Positions 1 through 7,744 are shown, numbered from the stretch's first letter. The stretch: DNA of 64,000 nucleotides from Paenibacillus ferrarius (GCF_002027705.1 NZ_MBTG01000001.1:124001-188000), one strand, 5' to 3'. A program made the numbers and translations. Notes: generated from the sequence alone by a model not told the origin.

Positions 1-72
1 GATGAAAAGGAATTTCTTGAAAAACAATTAACACTATACAGAGAACTAAAACTCAAGCCAATGAAAGAATAA
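1..72 (+). CDS. C-terminal end of an unidentified protein (cut by window edge)
   Basis: The first 23 codons are open and end at TAA, reading DEKEFLEKQLTLYRELKLKPMKE. The charged, Leu-rich pattern suggests the end of a helix or coiled coil. The start lies outside the window, so no function can be given. A copy of the stop-codon-linked intergenic element follows at once. Confidence 0.5.
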   Translation, partial: DEKEFLEKQLTLYRELKLKPMKE

Positions 73-99
73 TTTCATCGTATGAAAGTTGGTCTGATC

Positions 100-369
100 A
101 TGAGATTTCTGGACTTATCAGAGCTAAGTATTAAAAGATTGAGTAATGCATTTGTTAATTATCTTGAGGGAAATGGTGTTGGACATCATAAAGTAGCACT
201 GACATTGGACAATTCTGAGCAAATAGTCTTAATGATCGAAGATAAGTACGATAGGATGCACATGTTTAGCTGGGAAGCAGCGGGAGCAATTGGCCAAGAA
301 ATGAACGATATTGTTAAAAGTACAATTGATCCCATGCTTGAGAAAATGAAGTCTAGAGAAGAAAGATAA
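100..369 (+). CDS. Hypothetical protein, 89 aa
   Basis: I do not recognise this protein. I prefer ATG 100 over the in-frame ATG 82, because ATG 82 lies inside the intergenic element (TTTCATCGTATGAAAG). It is soluble, with a Gly/His-containing loop near residues 24-29 and a charged helical C-terminus. It is the first complete gene of the small + strand block. Confidence 0.6.
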   Translation: MRFLDLSELSIKRLSNAFVNYLEGNGVGHHKVALTLDNSEQIVLMIEDKYDRMHMFSWEAAGAIGQEMNDIVKSTIDPMLEKMKSREER

Positions 370-406
370 TTTCTTCTTTGTTTATATAATAAAAATAAAA
401 TATATA

Positions 407-435
407 TTGAATAAATAGCGACTGAGTGGTACAAT
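407..435 (+). promoter_or_regulatory. Sigma-A-type promoter with upstream TAAAAATAA element
   Basis: TTGAAT (407-412) and TACAAT (430-435) are 17 bases apart. TAAAAATAA (390-398) lies just upstream, as at several other promoters in this window. It would drive the genes from 595 through the XRE regulator, leaving a leader of about 150 bases. Confidence 0.6.
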
Positions 436-594
436 ATATTTCGAGAGGAAATGATCTCCAATCGTGTTATAATATTGGGTAAAATGGATTTGTTTTCGCG
501 GCTATTAACGAGCATTAGATTTAATATGGAAATTTGATGATAACTTAAAACCAGAAACTAAATAAAATTCAGATTTTATAAGGAGAGATATATA

Positions 595-981
595 ATGTAT
601 TTAACTTTAGTTAGAGGAAAGTCAAGGAAGTCGCAGTACATGGAGTTGTTTCATAAAGGTGCTAACAATAGTCTTTTCATACAATACGGTCAAGATGTTC
701 CCATGTTGTTGCCAGATCGAAAAGAGAGCTGGACAATTGAGCGAAGCAAAAAGACCGTTAATGACTCATTTGAGTTGGAAATGGAACTTAACGAAGTTAT
801 GTCTCAAGTATTGAGTCAAACGGAATACAGATATATCTTTCTTTATGGCAACTTTGAATTAGGCGAAGTGGATGTTATTAAAAAAGTTGCGCTTAAGGTT
901 GATGGGAAATTGACAATTATTGCTTCAATTCAAGATAATACAGTTCTTGATGGTCAAATTATTATTGAAGAAATCCGTTAA
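595..981 (+). CDS. Hypothetical protein, 128 aa
   Basis: No family recognised. ATG 595 follows AAGGAGAG with good spacing. The sequence alternates beta-type and charged stretches and has no membrane segment or metal motif. It is the first gene after the promoter at 407-435 and sits directly before an XRE regulator, so it may belong to the lysogeny-control region. That role rests on position only. Confidence 0.65.
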   Translation: MYLTLVRGKSRKSQYMELFHKGANNSLFIQYGQDVPMLLPDRKESWTIERSKKTVNDSFELEMELNEVMSQVLSQTEYRYIFLYGNFELGEVDVIKKVALKVDGKLTIIASIQDNTVLDGQIIIEEIR

Positions 982-1006
982 AAGTCTGATTTTATGGGAG
1001 CAAAAA

Positions 1007-1357
1007 GTGGATATTGGTGAACTACTCAAAAGTATTCGTGGCAGCGACTCTTTAAGAGCTGCAAGCAGCAAAACTGGCCTAAGTCATAATTATATAATGC
1101 TTGTGGAACGGGGAATTGACAGTAGAGGAATGCCATTAAAACCCTCACCAGAAACTTTAAAAGCATATTCAAATGGCTATGGATACCCATATAATGAATT
1201 GATGAATGTAATTGGATATACTTCGACAGATGATACTGATGTAGTTTATGATATTGATCCATCATTGTATAGACTTATTAAAAATCTAGAAAAACTACCC
1301 CAAGAAAAAAGAGAACTCATTGAATTATTAGTTAATGCTTTATTACAAAGTGGTTAA
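1007..1357 (+). CDS. XRE-family helix-turn-helix regulator, 116 aa
   Basis: The N-terminal part (about residues 1-65) has the Cro/CI-type pattern IGELLKSIRG, then LRAASSKTGLSHNYIMLVER, as in XRE regulators whose second and third helices read the operator. The C-terminal half (LPQEKRELIELLVNALL) is probably a dimerising helix. GTG 1007 follows GGGAG by six bases. Its position before the MrpR-like repressor suggests a role in the lysis-lysogeny decision, comparable in place to the small regulators of the SPbeta yop region. Targets are unknown. Confidence 0.8.
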   Translation: MDIGELLKSIRGSDSLRAASSKTGLSHNYIMLVERGIDSRGMPLKPSPETLKAYSNGYGYPYNELMNVIGYTSTDDTDVVYDIDPSLYRLIKNLEKLPQEKRELIELLVNALLQSG

Positions 1358-1387
1358 AACACGGATTTCAATGGGAGTGTCGGATGA

Positions 1388-1630
1388 ATGAATAAACAAG
1401 AACTTCACAAATTTGTTTATGGTGAGCTAACTAAAGAAGAAGCTAAACTTCTTTATCAAGGTAAGGGTAACTACAAAGGATGGAGATGCCCTGAAATCGG
1501 TGATGGATTAGTTATTATGAGGAAGAATGGAAATGAATTCAAAGCCTTTAGTGGTGCTTCTCCCGAAGAATGGGTAAAAGAATGTTGGATTGAGCTGAAA
1601 CAAAAAATTGATGAAGCAGAGAGTAAATAA
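1388..1630 (+). CDS. Hypothetical protein, 80 aa
   Basis: ATG 1388 follows GGGAGTG at a short distance. This is a compact, Lys/Glu-rich soluble protein with no recognised domain. The WRCPEIGDGLVIM stretch suggests a small beta fold. It is separated from the XRE gene by a copy of the intergenic element and is probably cotranscribed with it. Confidence 0.65.
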   Translation: MNKQELHKFVYGELTKEEAKLLYQGKGNYKGWRCPEIGDGLVIMRKNGNEFKAFSGASPEEWVKECWIELKQKIDEAESK

Positions 1631-1704
1631 ATAACTGTTTTATCGAGAACTAATGGATGAAAAGTTAGAAGTTTACTTCATCAGAATACGTTGGGGGGAT
1701 AAAT

Positions 1705-2079
1705 ATGGACACTGACGAATTAGAATTTGAAAAAGAACGTAAATTTGAAATTGAAATACTTACTAAGCATGGTATTCCTGTACTTACTAAAAATCTAGTT
1801 GGAAAAACTGTTTCTTACACATTCAGTGGATTTATTGTCTTTACTGATAATACATGTTTTTTTGCAGATAACTCTCTTGGAACTATTTATGATCAAGATG
1901 ATATTAGCTTATCTTCTTATTTAAACTTATGGCAGAAAAAGTTCTCCAATGAAGTAATACAAATTAAATCTGAATTAAATTGGTTTGAGAAAAGTGAGAT
2001 CATTGAATCAATAAACAACCTCCCTAATTCTACAGATTTTAATGAGCTATACAAGAAAATTAAAAAATTAATAGAATAA
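1705..2079 (+). CDS. Hypothetical protein, 124 aa
   Basis: ATG 1705 follows TTGGGGGGAT. Soluble and acidic at the N-terminus, with a central beta-rich part (VSYTFSGFIVFTDNTCFFADN) and a helical, Lys-rich C-terminus. No family recognised. It is followed by about 200 AT-rich bases (2080-2287) without a gene, which probably hold the promoter of the next gene; I cannot place that promoter with confidence. Confidence 0.65.
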   Translation: MDTDELEFEKERKFEIEILTKHGIPVLTKNLVGKTVSYTFSGFIVFTDNTCFFADNSLGTIYDQDDISLSSYLNLWQKKFSNEVIQIKSELNWFEKSEIIESINNLPNSTDFNELYKKIKKLIE

Positions 2080-2287
2080 AATTTATATTCATTGTTCTAC
2101 ACAGTATACACACATAGATTTTTTAAATAAACTCTTCATAATACATACATAATATTTAGCATGTTACTTTGCTATTTATTTAATGTGTTTGTGAAGTTTT
2201 TTGCATTTGTTTATAGGCTGTAGTTTATTTTTATTATAAATGTGATATATTGTTAATATGGAAATAATATTGAAAGAAGTGTGATAT

Positions 2288-3607
2288 ATGTTTAGAGATC
2301 GCATTGAATTAGAAAATGAGTTAATAGAAGTACTGAATAAAATAAAACATAACCGAAAAGACATTTCGAAAATTGATGAAAAACTTTTTGTTAATAACAG
2401 GGTTGCCTTAGGGACAATTTCAGACTTAACCAAAGGAGGGCTACAAGAATTAAATAAAATTGATGAGACATTACTGTGTATTGTTGCTAATGCTGTCTGT
2501 GATGTTTCTGGTGAAATAAGAATAAGCCCTATCAATTATTACACTCCAGAAGAAATTGATTATGCTTTAAACAATGAGTACTTTAATGGTGAAACTTCAG
2601 AAATATTGCCTATTACGCTTGAAAATGTACTTATGGCAAAAACTGATGAATACATTACTGTAATTAAAATAACCGATTTAGTTCACTGGAAGAATGAAGG
2701 ACTCATCATTTATGATTATGAGTCTCAGCGGAGTGCTAAATACGTTAGAAAACAAAACGGAGTTATTCCAACACCAGACTTAAACAAGCAGCACGTAAAA
2801 GAAATATCTGAGCATCAACTGAATGGAACCTACATTGTTGATACTATTACTTTAAATATCTACTCTGATGAGATTACAGCATTGAACTATAATAACAAAA
2901 CGAAAACCCTTAAGATAAATAAAGGTGCACGAATTTCTATTACTGATGGCTTTCATCGACTAGAAGCTTCCGTTCTAACAGTTAAGAATGACCCAGAGAC
3001 AGAGGAAGTGTTTCAAGTTGCCATCAAGTCATTCGATACTGACAAGGCACAAAAAACATTTGGACAATACAACACATATCATCCAGTAAGCAAGGAAAGA
3101 GTTCAAAGTTTGAAAAAAGAGAAGTTTGGCGACTATGTAGTTGAAAAACTTAAATATAAATCTGATTTAAAAGGAAAAGTTTCTACAGAGAAAAGGTTGA
3201 GTACTTTAGCAAATCATTTAACCACAACTAGTATTTTATCAGAAGCGATAGATCATCAATTTAAAATGGAAAGTCAAAAAGATGTGATAGAAGTATCAGA
3301 ATATCTTGAAAAATTCTTTAATTATTTAATAGGGTCTTTCAAAGATGAGTTTGTATTAAATCAAAATAAATATCGTGAGACTAGTTTTATTAATAATCAG
3401 TATGTCTTTGCGGGCTATGTGGTATTAGCAAGAAGATTTAGGGATGAGAATATTCCAATCATTAAATTAGAAGAAGTAATTAAAAACATAAACTTTTCAA
3501 AAGAAGTATCAGATTTCTCTGGATTGTTTTCTAAGGGTAAGAAATCTATACCTTTCATAATTAGTTACTTTGAATCATTGAATCTAAAAGAATATGCTCA
3601 TAATTGA
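2288..3607 (+). CDS. DGxHR-domain (DndB/ParB-fold-like) protein, YopQ-like by position
   Basis: A 439-residue soluble protein. The central stretch ARISITDGFHRLEAS carries a DGxHR-type signature, shared with DndB-like and ParB-fold proteins that bind DNA or nucleotides. The C-terminal half is helical and charged. It lies 15 bases upstream of the tyrosine-recombinase-fold repressor gene, the same arrangement as yopQ-yopR in SPbeta, so I infer an accessory role in lysogeny. ATG 2288 is preceded by GAAAGAAGTG. The family call is moderate and the YopQ correspondence rests on order and size. Confidence 0.6.
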   Translation: MFRDRIELENELIEVLNKIKHNRKDISKIDEKLFVNNRVALGTISDLTKGGLQELNKIDETLLCIVANAVCDVSGEIRISPINYYTPEEIDYALNNEYFNGETSEILPITLENVLMAKTDEYITVIKITDLVHWKNEGLIIYDYESQRSAKYVRKQNGVIPTPDLNKQHVKEISEHQLNGTYIVDTITLNIYSDEITALNYNNKTKTLKINKGARISITDGFHRLEASVLTVKNDPETEEVFQVAIKSFDTDKAQKTFGQYNTYHPVSKERVQSLKKEKFGDYVVEKLKYKSDLKGKVSTEKRLSTLANHLTTTSILSEAIDHQFKMESQKDVIEVSEYLEKFFNYLIGSFKDEFVLNQNKYRETSFINNQYVFAGYVVLARRFRDENIPIIKLEEVIKNINFSKEVSDFSGLFSKGKKSIPFIISYFESLNLKEYAHN

Positions 3608-3622
3608 TGGAGGAAAATAAGA

Positions 3623-4627
3623 ATGACTAAAAATAAGATATATGATTTAAGGTATTATAATGAGTATCAAAAAATGAGATTTCTCAAAACAGTTTCAGAA
3701 AATACAACATACCATCAGTTGTGTTCAAGACTCTTAGGGAGAGTTAGCAGACTAGAGGAGATGTACGATAAAGATCTTTATGATTTTAGTTTACCAGAGT
3801 TAGAGAGATTTTTTAGATATTTAAATGCTTCAAAAATTAGTACTTCTAGAATGAATATTCAAGCAATAAATACTTATATAGAGTGGGCTAATGTACAAAA
3901 TCTTAGAAAAACAAATATAAATCCCTTAACAATTATTATGGATGACGATTATTTTAGAAGCTTTATTGATGAGTCTAAACAAACCATTTTTAGTGAAGAA
4001 GAAATTGACGACATTGTTAGAGAATGCAAAAATGCACAGGATGCTGTTATTATCCAACTAATGTTTGAGGGTGCATCTGGCACAGGTCTTGATGAGTTGC
4101 TTAACCTGCAGAGAAAGAATATTGACTTTAACCATAATCGATTACTCTTGACAGACTCAGATGAATCAACAAGAATTTTAGAGGTTAGTGAAAAATGCAT
4201 GAAGTTGATTCAAGAGGCTCTTGATCAAACTGTATACCAAAAGAATAATGGAGTTTTTGAAAGTGACAGAGGATCTGCGGAGATTTCATTAGTAGAAAAT
4301 GATTATGTGGTCAAAAGCACAAAACTTGGTAAATTAAAGTCTTTTGAGAAAGCAGATAAGTTTTTAGTCCATAGAAGATTGGCAGTATTAGGCGATCCAG
4401 ACATGTTAGACAAACCATATCTTTCACCTAAGAATATAAAATATTCTGGTATGCTCAAAATTGCCAAAGACTATTATCTTAGAGATGGCAGTATTGAGAA
4501 ACAGTGCGGAGACGAAATAGGAAGTAAATTTAATATCAGGAAATTAAATGGCGAGTATGTGATTATGCCTTATAAAAGAGACTTTATAAATATAGATACA
4601 ATTAGAAAAGTATATAATATTGAATGA
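3623..4627 (+). CDS. Tyrosine-recombinase-fold phage repressor, MrpR (YopR)-like
   Basis: 334 residues. Residues 1-115 look like a SAM-like core-binding domain (LRYYNEYQKMRFLKTV at the start). Residues about 135-330 resemble a degenerate integrase catalytic domain (FSEEEIDDIV, then IIQLMFEGASGTGLDELLNL), but I see no complete catalytic Arg-His-Arg-Tyr set. This matches the master repressor MrpR (formerly YopR) of SPbeta, about 325 aa, which has this fold without recombinase activity. It would hold the lytic genes off. ATG 3623 follows GGAGGAAAATAAG. An inactive integrase is the alternative. Confidence 0.7.
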   Translation: MTKNKIYDLRYYNEYQKMRFLKTVSENTTYHQLCSRLLGRVSRLEEMYDKDLYDFSLPELERFFRYLNASKISTSRMNIQAINTYIEWANVQNLRKTNINPLTIIMDDDYFRSFIDESKQTIFSEEEIDDIVRECKNAQDAVIIQLMFEGASGTGLDELLNLQRKNIDFNHNRLLLTDSDESTRILEVSEKCMKLIQEALDQTVYQKNNGVFESDRGSAEISLVENDYVVKSTKLGKLKSFEKADKFLVHRRLAVLGDPDMLDKPYLSPKNIKYSGMLKIAKDYYLRDGSIEKQCGDEIGSKFNIRKLNGEYVIMPYKRDFINIDTIRKVYNIE

Positions 4628-4659
4628 GGGCTCCATTAGGAGTTCTCTTCATTATAAAA

Positions 4660-4710
4660 TAAAAATAACGAAAATAATTATTGACGTATTTTGGGATATC
4701 ATGGTATATT
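4660..4710 (+). promoter_or_regulatory. Promoter of the agr-like module with upstream AT element
   Basis: TTGACG (4681-4686) and TATATT (4705-4710) are 18 bases apart, a good sigma-A-type promoter. TAAAAATAA (4660-4668) lies just upstream, as at other promoters here. Transcription would begin near 4717 and cover agrB, the sensor gene, agrD and the LytTR gene. Upstream, CTCC-ATTA-GGAG at the end of the repressor gene is only a weak hairpin. Confidence 0.7.
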
Positions 4711-4768
4711 AGTAATGGGACGGGAGATATGAGAAATTAGTCCTAGAGGGTGAGATGAAGCCAAGATA

Positions 4769-5320
4769 ATGGTTCTAAGATTATCAAACTACATAGCAGA
4801 TTATTTAGTGAATAATTCCATAGGTCAAGAACATAAACATAACACTTTAGTTTATGGTTTACAGATAATTATTAATCTAATATTGGTTTTTACATTAATA
4901 TTAGTTTCCTCCATTTTTTTAGACTTATTCAAAGAACTTATGATTTTGTTTATTTTTACTGCATTACTTAGGCAAATGTCTGGAGGGTTACATTTAAAGT
5001 CTTCAGGTTGGTGTGTCATCCTATCTACAAGTCTTATCTTAGTGGTTCCTTATTTACCAAATTATATTCCTGATAATTACTTGCGCGCGGCTGACATAGT
5101 TAGTTTTATTACGATTTTAGTATATGCACCAGCAACATTTAAAGTAAATACATATAAAAATAGAAAAGCATACTTCAGAATGAAGATGATTTCATTACTA
5201 ATGGTCGTGATAAACATTGTACTTTTAAAAATGGAACACTTATCAATAGCAATGTTTATTCAATCGGTATCTGTCGTGATGGAATATTATAGATTAAAGA
5301 AAGTTGGTAGACCGATATGA
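4769..5320 (+). CDS. agrB: AgrB-type accessory gene regulator membrane endopeptidase
   Basis: 183 residues with about five hydrophobic segments. The catalytic signature RQMSGGLHLKSSGWC places Arg68, His75 and Cys82 with the same 7+7 spacing as staphylococcal AgrB (Arg70, His77, Cys84). AgrB trims the C-terminal tail of the AgrD prepeptide and forms a thiolactone in the membrane. The stop overlaps the next start (ATGA), indicating coupled translation. AgrD follows after one intervening gene. Finding agr genes beside a phage repressor is unusual and points to phage-to-phage or phage-to-host signalling. Confidence 0.92.
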   Translation: MVLRLSNYIADYLVNNSIGQEHKHNTLVYGLQIIINLILVFTLILVSSIFLDLFKELMILFIFTALLRQMSGGLHLKSSGWCVILSTSLILVVPYLPNYIPDNYLRAADIVSFITILVYAPATFKVNTYKNRKAYFRMKMISLLMVVINIVLLKMEHLSIAMFIQSVSVVMEYYRLKKVGRPI

Positions 5321-5994
5321 ATTATTTATTCTCATTCATTTTTTCATCTATTGAATTTTCCTCATTAATAATATTAACTATGGCTACATTTCGATTCAAT
5401 ATTCTCAACTATAAGAGGGAAGTGATTATTTTATCTCTTATATTATCGTTTTGTTCAAGCGTATTAGATTCACTACCTTTACAGACCATTGCACCAATAA
5501 TTCAACTCTTTATATTAATTGTCTTATTTAAAGTTCTAATAAAAGAAAGCATTATATTTTCTATTCTTGTTAATGCTCTTGGATTTATTTTCTTCAATGT
5601 AATCGAAGCTCTTTACTTTGCGATTCTTCAGTACTATGCCATTGCTGATATTTCTGATCTAGGAGGCACACACAATACTACAACGTTTACTCTTCAGTTA
5701 ACGGCTTCATTAATTGTGTTCATTGTCTCAGCAATAATAAGAAATTTAAATTCTGGTTTCGGTTTTATGGATAAGTTCAGATCAACAAAAAGTAAAATTA
5801 AAACAACTAACAAAATTTTAGCAATTATTTCTTTTATCTCGATTCTGTTATTAAGTGTAAGCCTATATATGTTACTCTCAAACAAAAATTTATACTCTTT
5901 TATGGCATTTTTGATATTCGTATTAATTTTTAACATTATATTATTCTACTTTTATAATAAAAGAGACAAAGAGCAATTTGGCAATGCTAATTAG
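5317..5994 (+). CDS. Polytopic membrane sensor, AgrC-like input domain without a kinase
   Basis: 225 residues with about six hydrophobic segments and a short basic tail (YNKRDKEQFGNAN). Length and layout match the sensor half of AgrC-type receptors, but the protein stops where the dimerisation/His and ATP-binding domains would begin. I see no H-box, N-box or G-box in any frame downstream. It is translationally coupled to agrB. I infer a peptide receptor that works without phosphorelay, perhaps by holding the LytTR protein at the membrane as in streptococcal HdrRM/BrsRM-type LytTR systems. Partnership with a host kinase is the alternative. Confidence 0.6.
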   Translation: MNYLFSFIFSSIEFSSLIILTMATFRFNILNYKREVIILSLILSFCSSVLDSLPLQTIAPIIQLFILIVLFKVLIKESIIFSILVNALGFIFFNVIEALYFAILQYYAIADISDLGGTHNTTTFTLQLTASLIVFIVSAIIRNLNSGFGFMDKFRSTKSKIKTTNKILAIISFISILLLSVSLYMLLSNKNLYSFMAFLIFVLIFNIILFYFYNKRDKEQFGNAN

Positions 5995-6038
5995 ATTGTA
6001 CATCGCTCTTTGAAAAACAATAAGGAGGTGTGTTACAA

Positions 6039-6161
6039 ATGAAAAAATATCTATCCCTACTAGGAGTAATTAGTTTTGTTGTCATGGTTGCAGATTATTA
6101 TACAACTGCTTGTGTGTCTATATTTCATGAGCCCGAAATGCCACTAGAACTTCAAAAGTAA
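6039..6161 (+). CDS. agrD: AgrD-type autoinducing peptide precursor, 40 aa
   Basis: A good site, AAGGAGGTG, precedes ATG 6039. The protein has the three parts of AgrD: an amphipathic or hydrophobic leader (MKKYLSLLGVISFVVMVADY), a core (YTTACVSIF) and an acidic tail (HEPEMPLELQK) resembling the DEPxxPxEL tail of staphylococcal AgrD. Cys25 with the next four residues predicts a five-residue thiolactone C-V-S-I-F with an N-terminal extension of unknown length. AgrB would cut after Phe29. Confidence 0.9.
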   Translation: MKKYLSLLGVISFVVMVADYYTTACVSIFHEPEMPLELQK

Positions 6162-6176
6162 TTACATAGGATACTG

Positions 6177-6209
6177 GGACTCATTATCGTTTAAATGCGA
6201 TGTGAGTCC
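6177..6209 (+). promoter_or_regulatory. Strong stem-loop between agrD and the LytTR gene
   Basis: GGACTCA (6177-6183) pairs with TGAGTCC (6203-6209), and inside it ATCG (6186-6189) pairs with CGAT (6198-6201). No T-run follows, so it is not a simple terminator. It may stabilise the agrD end of the message or partly stop transcription, giving more peptide than regulator. Confidence 0.55.
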
Positions 6210-6241
6210 GAATTATAAGTTTGAGATTGGAGGATGATTAT

Positions 6242-6766
6242 ATGAAATTTGAAGATTGGATAAGCAATATTATAGAACAGAAGTTAAAAATGAAATGTAC
6301 CAAGATTGAGATAGACAATATAACTAAGGAAATAATTGATGAGTATAGTCAAATGAAAAACATATCTTTTGTGAATAAAGAAAATGAGATAGTGTTGGTT
6401 GATTTGAATGAAGTGCTATATATAAATGAATATAAAAAGAATATGTTTATGTTCTATACTCATGAAGGTGCATATGAGCTATTTAACAAGAATATAGACA
6501 TTTCTTCTCTGATAAATGAAAATTTTATACAAATGGATAAGTCCATATTGGTTAATATGACAAAAGTAAAAAAATACAACAGTTTCTACGGGGACGTCTA
6601 TTTTGATGATGTAATTGATGAAAGCTCCATTCGTGTTAGAGTTTTGTTTAAAAGTATAGAAGTAGTTAAAAGAAAGCTCGGCAAAGATAAGAACATTTAT
6701 AATGAGGATGATACTCTGTATTCTCCACTAAGCAACAATAAGAAAAAATATACATTGTTTCATTAA
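6242..6766 (+). CDS. LytTR-domain DNA-binding regulator without a receiver domain
   Basis: 174 residues. Residues about 40-147 form a LytTR domain (VLVDLNEVLYINEYKKNMFMF, then FIQMDKSILVNMTKVKKY), the AgrA/ComE-type fold that binds paired 9-bp direct repeats. The first 40 residues are a short helical stretch, not a CheY-like receiver, so there is no phosphorylation site. ATG 6242 is chosen because GGAGG lies at 6228-6232; the in-frame TTG 6221 lies upstream of that site. A candidate target is the direct repeat at 6772-6800 just after the gene. Confidence 0.85.
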   Translation: MKFEDWISNIIEQKLKMKCTKIEIDNITKEIIDEYSQMKNISFVNKENEIVLVDLNEVLYINEYKKNMFMFYTHEGAYELFNKNIDISSLINENFIQMDKSILVNMTKVKKYNSFYGDVYFDDVIDESSIRVRVLFKSIEVVKRKLGKDKNIYNEDDTLYSPLSNNKKKYTLFH

Positions 6767-6771
6767 GAAAC

Positions 6772-6816
6772 ACTTTATAATATAAAGACAAACTTTATAA
6801 CTTTCGACATTATACT
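6772..6816 (+). promoter_or_regulatory. Paired direct repeat and promoter, candidate LytTR target
   Basis: ACTTTATAA occurs at 6772-6780 and again at 6792-6800, 20 bases start to start. TATACT (6811-6816) could be a -10 box, and no good -35 box is present where the second repeat lies. This is the layout of AgrA-type activated promoters: two 9-bp direct repeats with a spacer of about 12 bases, next to a poor -35. Binding is inferred, not shown. Confidence 0.5.
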
Positions 6817-6822
6817 ACAGAC

Positions 6823-7058
6823 ATACACAAATGGAAAATGAAGTAAATAACTTGTTTTACAATAAATCATGAAATAGATCTTATAGATGGCGCGCAACTC
6901 AATGTGATAACATATATAATATAAAAGATAACTCACCGATGTTTTTGCACTTTAGTATGGGTGATGATTACGATTTAATTTATTGACACAGGGGGTCTGT
7001 TATTAACTATTTTACTAAGGATTCATTAATTGTGATGAATCTGTATTATTTTTTTTAA
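6823..7058 (+). ncRNA. Candidate regulatory RNA downstream of the LytTR gene
   Basis: The 352 bases between 6767 and 7118 have no credible gene; the longest start-to-stop reading I see is about 13 codons. A possible activated promoter (ending 6816) and an intrinsic terminator (7020-7058) would define an RNA of about 235 nt. A second TTGACA at 6983 might start a shorter RNA. By position it could play the part of RNAIII in staphylococcal agr, or of the AimX RNA in SPbeta arbitrium. This is inference from layout. Confidence 0.4.
7020..7058 (+). terminator. Intrinsic terminator
   Basis: GATTCAT (7020-7026) pairs with ATGAATC (7035-7041) and is followed by TGTATTATTTTTTTT. It closes the agr-like transcription region. 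Confidence 0.7.
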
Positions 7059-7118
7059 CTCTTTTATGGTTGCAAATTTCGCAATTATAAGTAAACATTA
7101 AAGCTTGGAGGCTACAAC

Positions 7119-7328
7119 ATGACAACATATAGTGTAGATGGCACACTTATTATCCCTTTTAACATATTGCAAAAAGCGCCGAATTTGCAAGATCTAATGA
7201 GCAATCTTTTACATGAATGCGACATTGAAACAGTCTCTATTAAAACGAAAAACGGAGACTCGTACATACTAAATCATTATGACTACATAGATATTGAATA
7301 TAAAGAAAAGAATATTCATGAGATTTAA
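7119..7328 (+). CDS. Hypothetical protein, 69 aa
   Basis: ATG 7119 follows TTGGAGG. A small soluble protein (TYSVDGTLIIPFNILQKAPN at the start) with no recognised family. It is framed by terminators on both sides, so it may be a single-gene unit. The dyad TTGC-AAATTTC-GCAA just upstream (about 7070-7084) could be an operator. Confidence 0.65.
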   Translation: MTTYSVDGTLIIPFNILQKAPNLQDLMSNLLHECDIETVSIKTKNGDSYILNHYDYIDIEYKEKNIHEI

Positions 7329-7336
7329 ACCATGTG

Positions 7337-7364
7337 AGCTGCTTGTTAGATAGGCAGCTTTTTT
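7337..7364 (+). terminator. Intrinsic terminator
   Basis: AGCTGC (7337-7342) pairs with GCAGCT (7354-7359), followed by a run of T. It ends the gene at 7119-7328. Confidence 0.8.
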
Positions 7365-7370
7365 AATATA

Positions 7371-7422
7371 TAAAGTAAAAATAAAATTAATAGTTGATAA
7401 TGAGATGCTGCTGTGTTATATT
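7371..7422 (+). promoter_or_regulatory. Promoter with TAAAGTAAAAATAA element
   Basis: TAAAGTAAAAATAA (7371-7384) precedes TTGATA (7394-7399) and TATATT (7417-7422) with a 17-base spacer. It directly follows a terminator and would drive the block starting at 7488, including the macrodomain gene. Confidence 0.7.
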
Positions 7423-7487
7423 TACATTACAGAGAAGGAAAATATCGGAAGACAATAAAAGCATTCATTTATTGGAAGAGGAGACGT

Positions 7488-7694
7488 ATGGAAAAGAAGA
7501 TTACATATAAAAAATACTCAAGTGATGGGTCATTAGTTGAGTGCTATTATGGAGATATGCTTTTTGCCTTAGTGAGTAAGGTGTCTCAGAGCAACTGGAG
7601 AGGCAATTTAACAACAGATCCCAATTATGTGCTCACCAGAAGTACCAGATCTGAATTAATACATGAGCTGCTAAAAGAGTGCCTAAGCAAATGA
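7488..7694 (+). CDS. Hypothetical protein, 68 aa
   Basis: ATG 7488 is preceded by GGAAGAGGAG; the longer in-frame reading from 7413 would begin inside the promoter region. Sequence MEKKITYKKYSSDGSLVECYY suggests a small beta fold with a helical C-terminus. No family recognised. It is the first gene after the promoter at 7371-7422. Confidence 0.6.
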   Translation: MEKKITYKKYSSDGSLVECYYGDMLFALVSKVSQSNWRGNLTTDPNYVLTRSTRSELIHELLKECLSK

Positions 7695-7744
7695 AATCGT
7701 TGTTTCATGGGAATATGGAAGACAAGAGAAAGGGTGTAAGATTT

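Noticed and set aside
5317..6766. A hidden histidine kinase domain in another frame
   Set aside because: After the sensor stop codon the bases encode AgrD and the LytTR protein; no H-box or ATP-binding motif is seen in any + strand frame.
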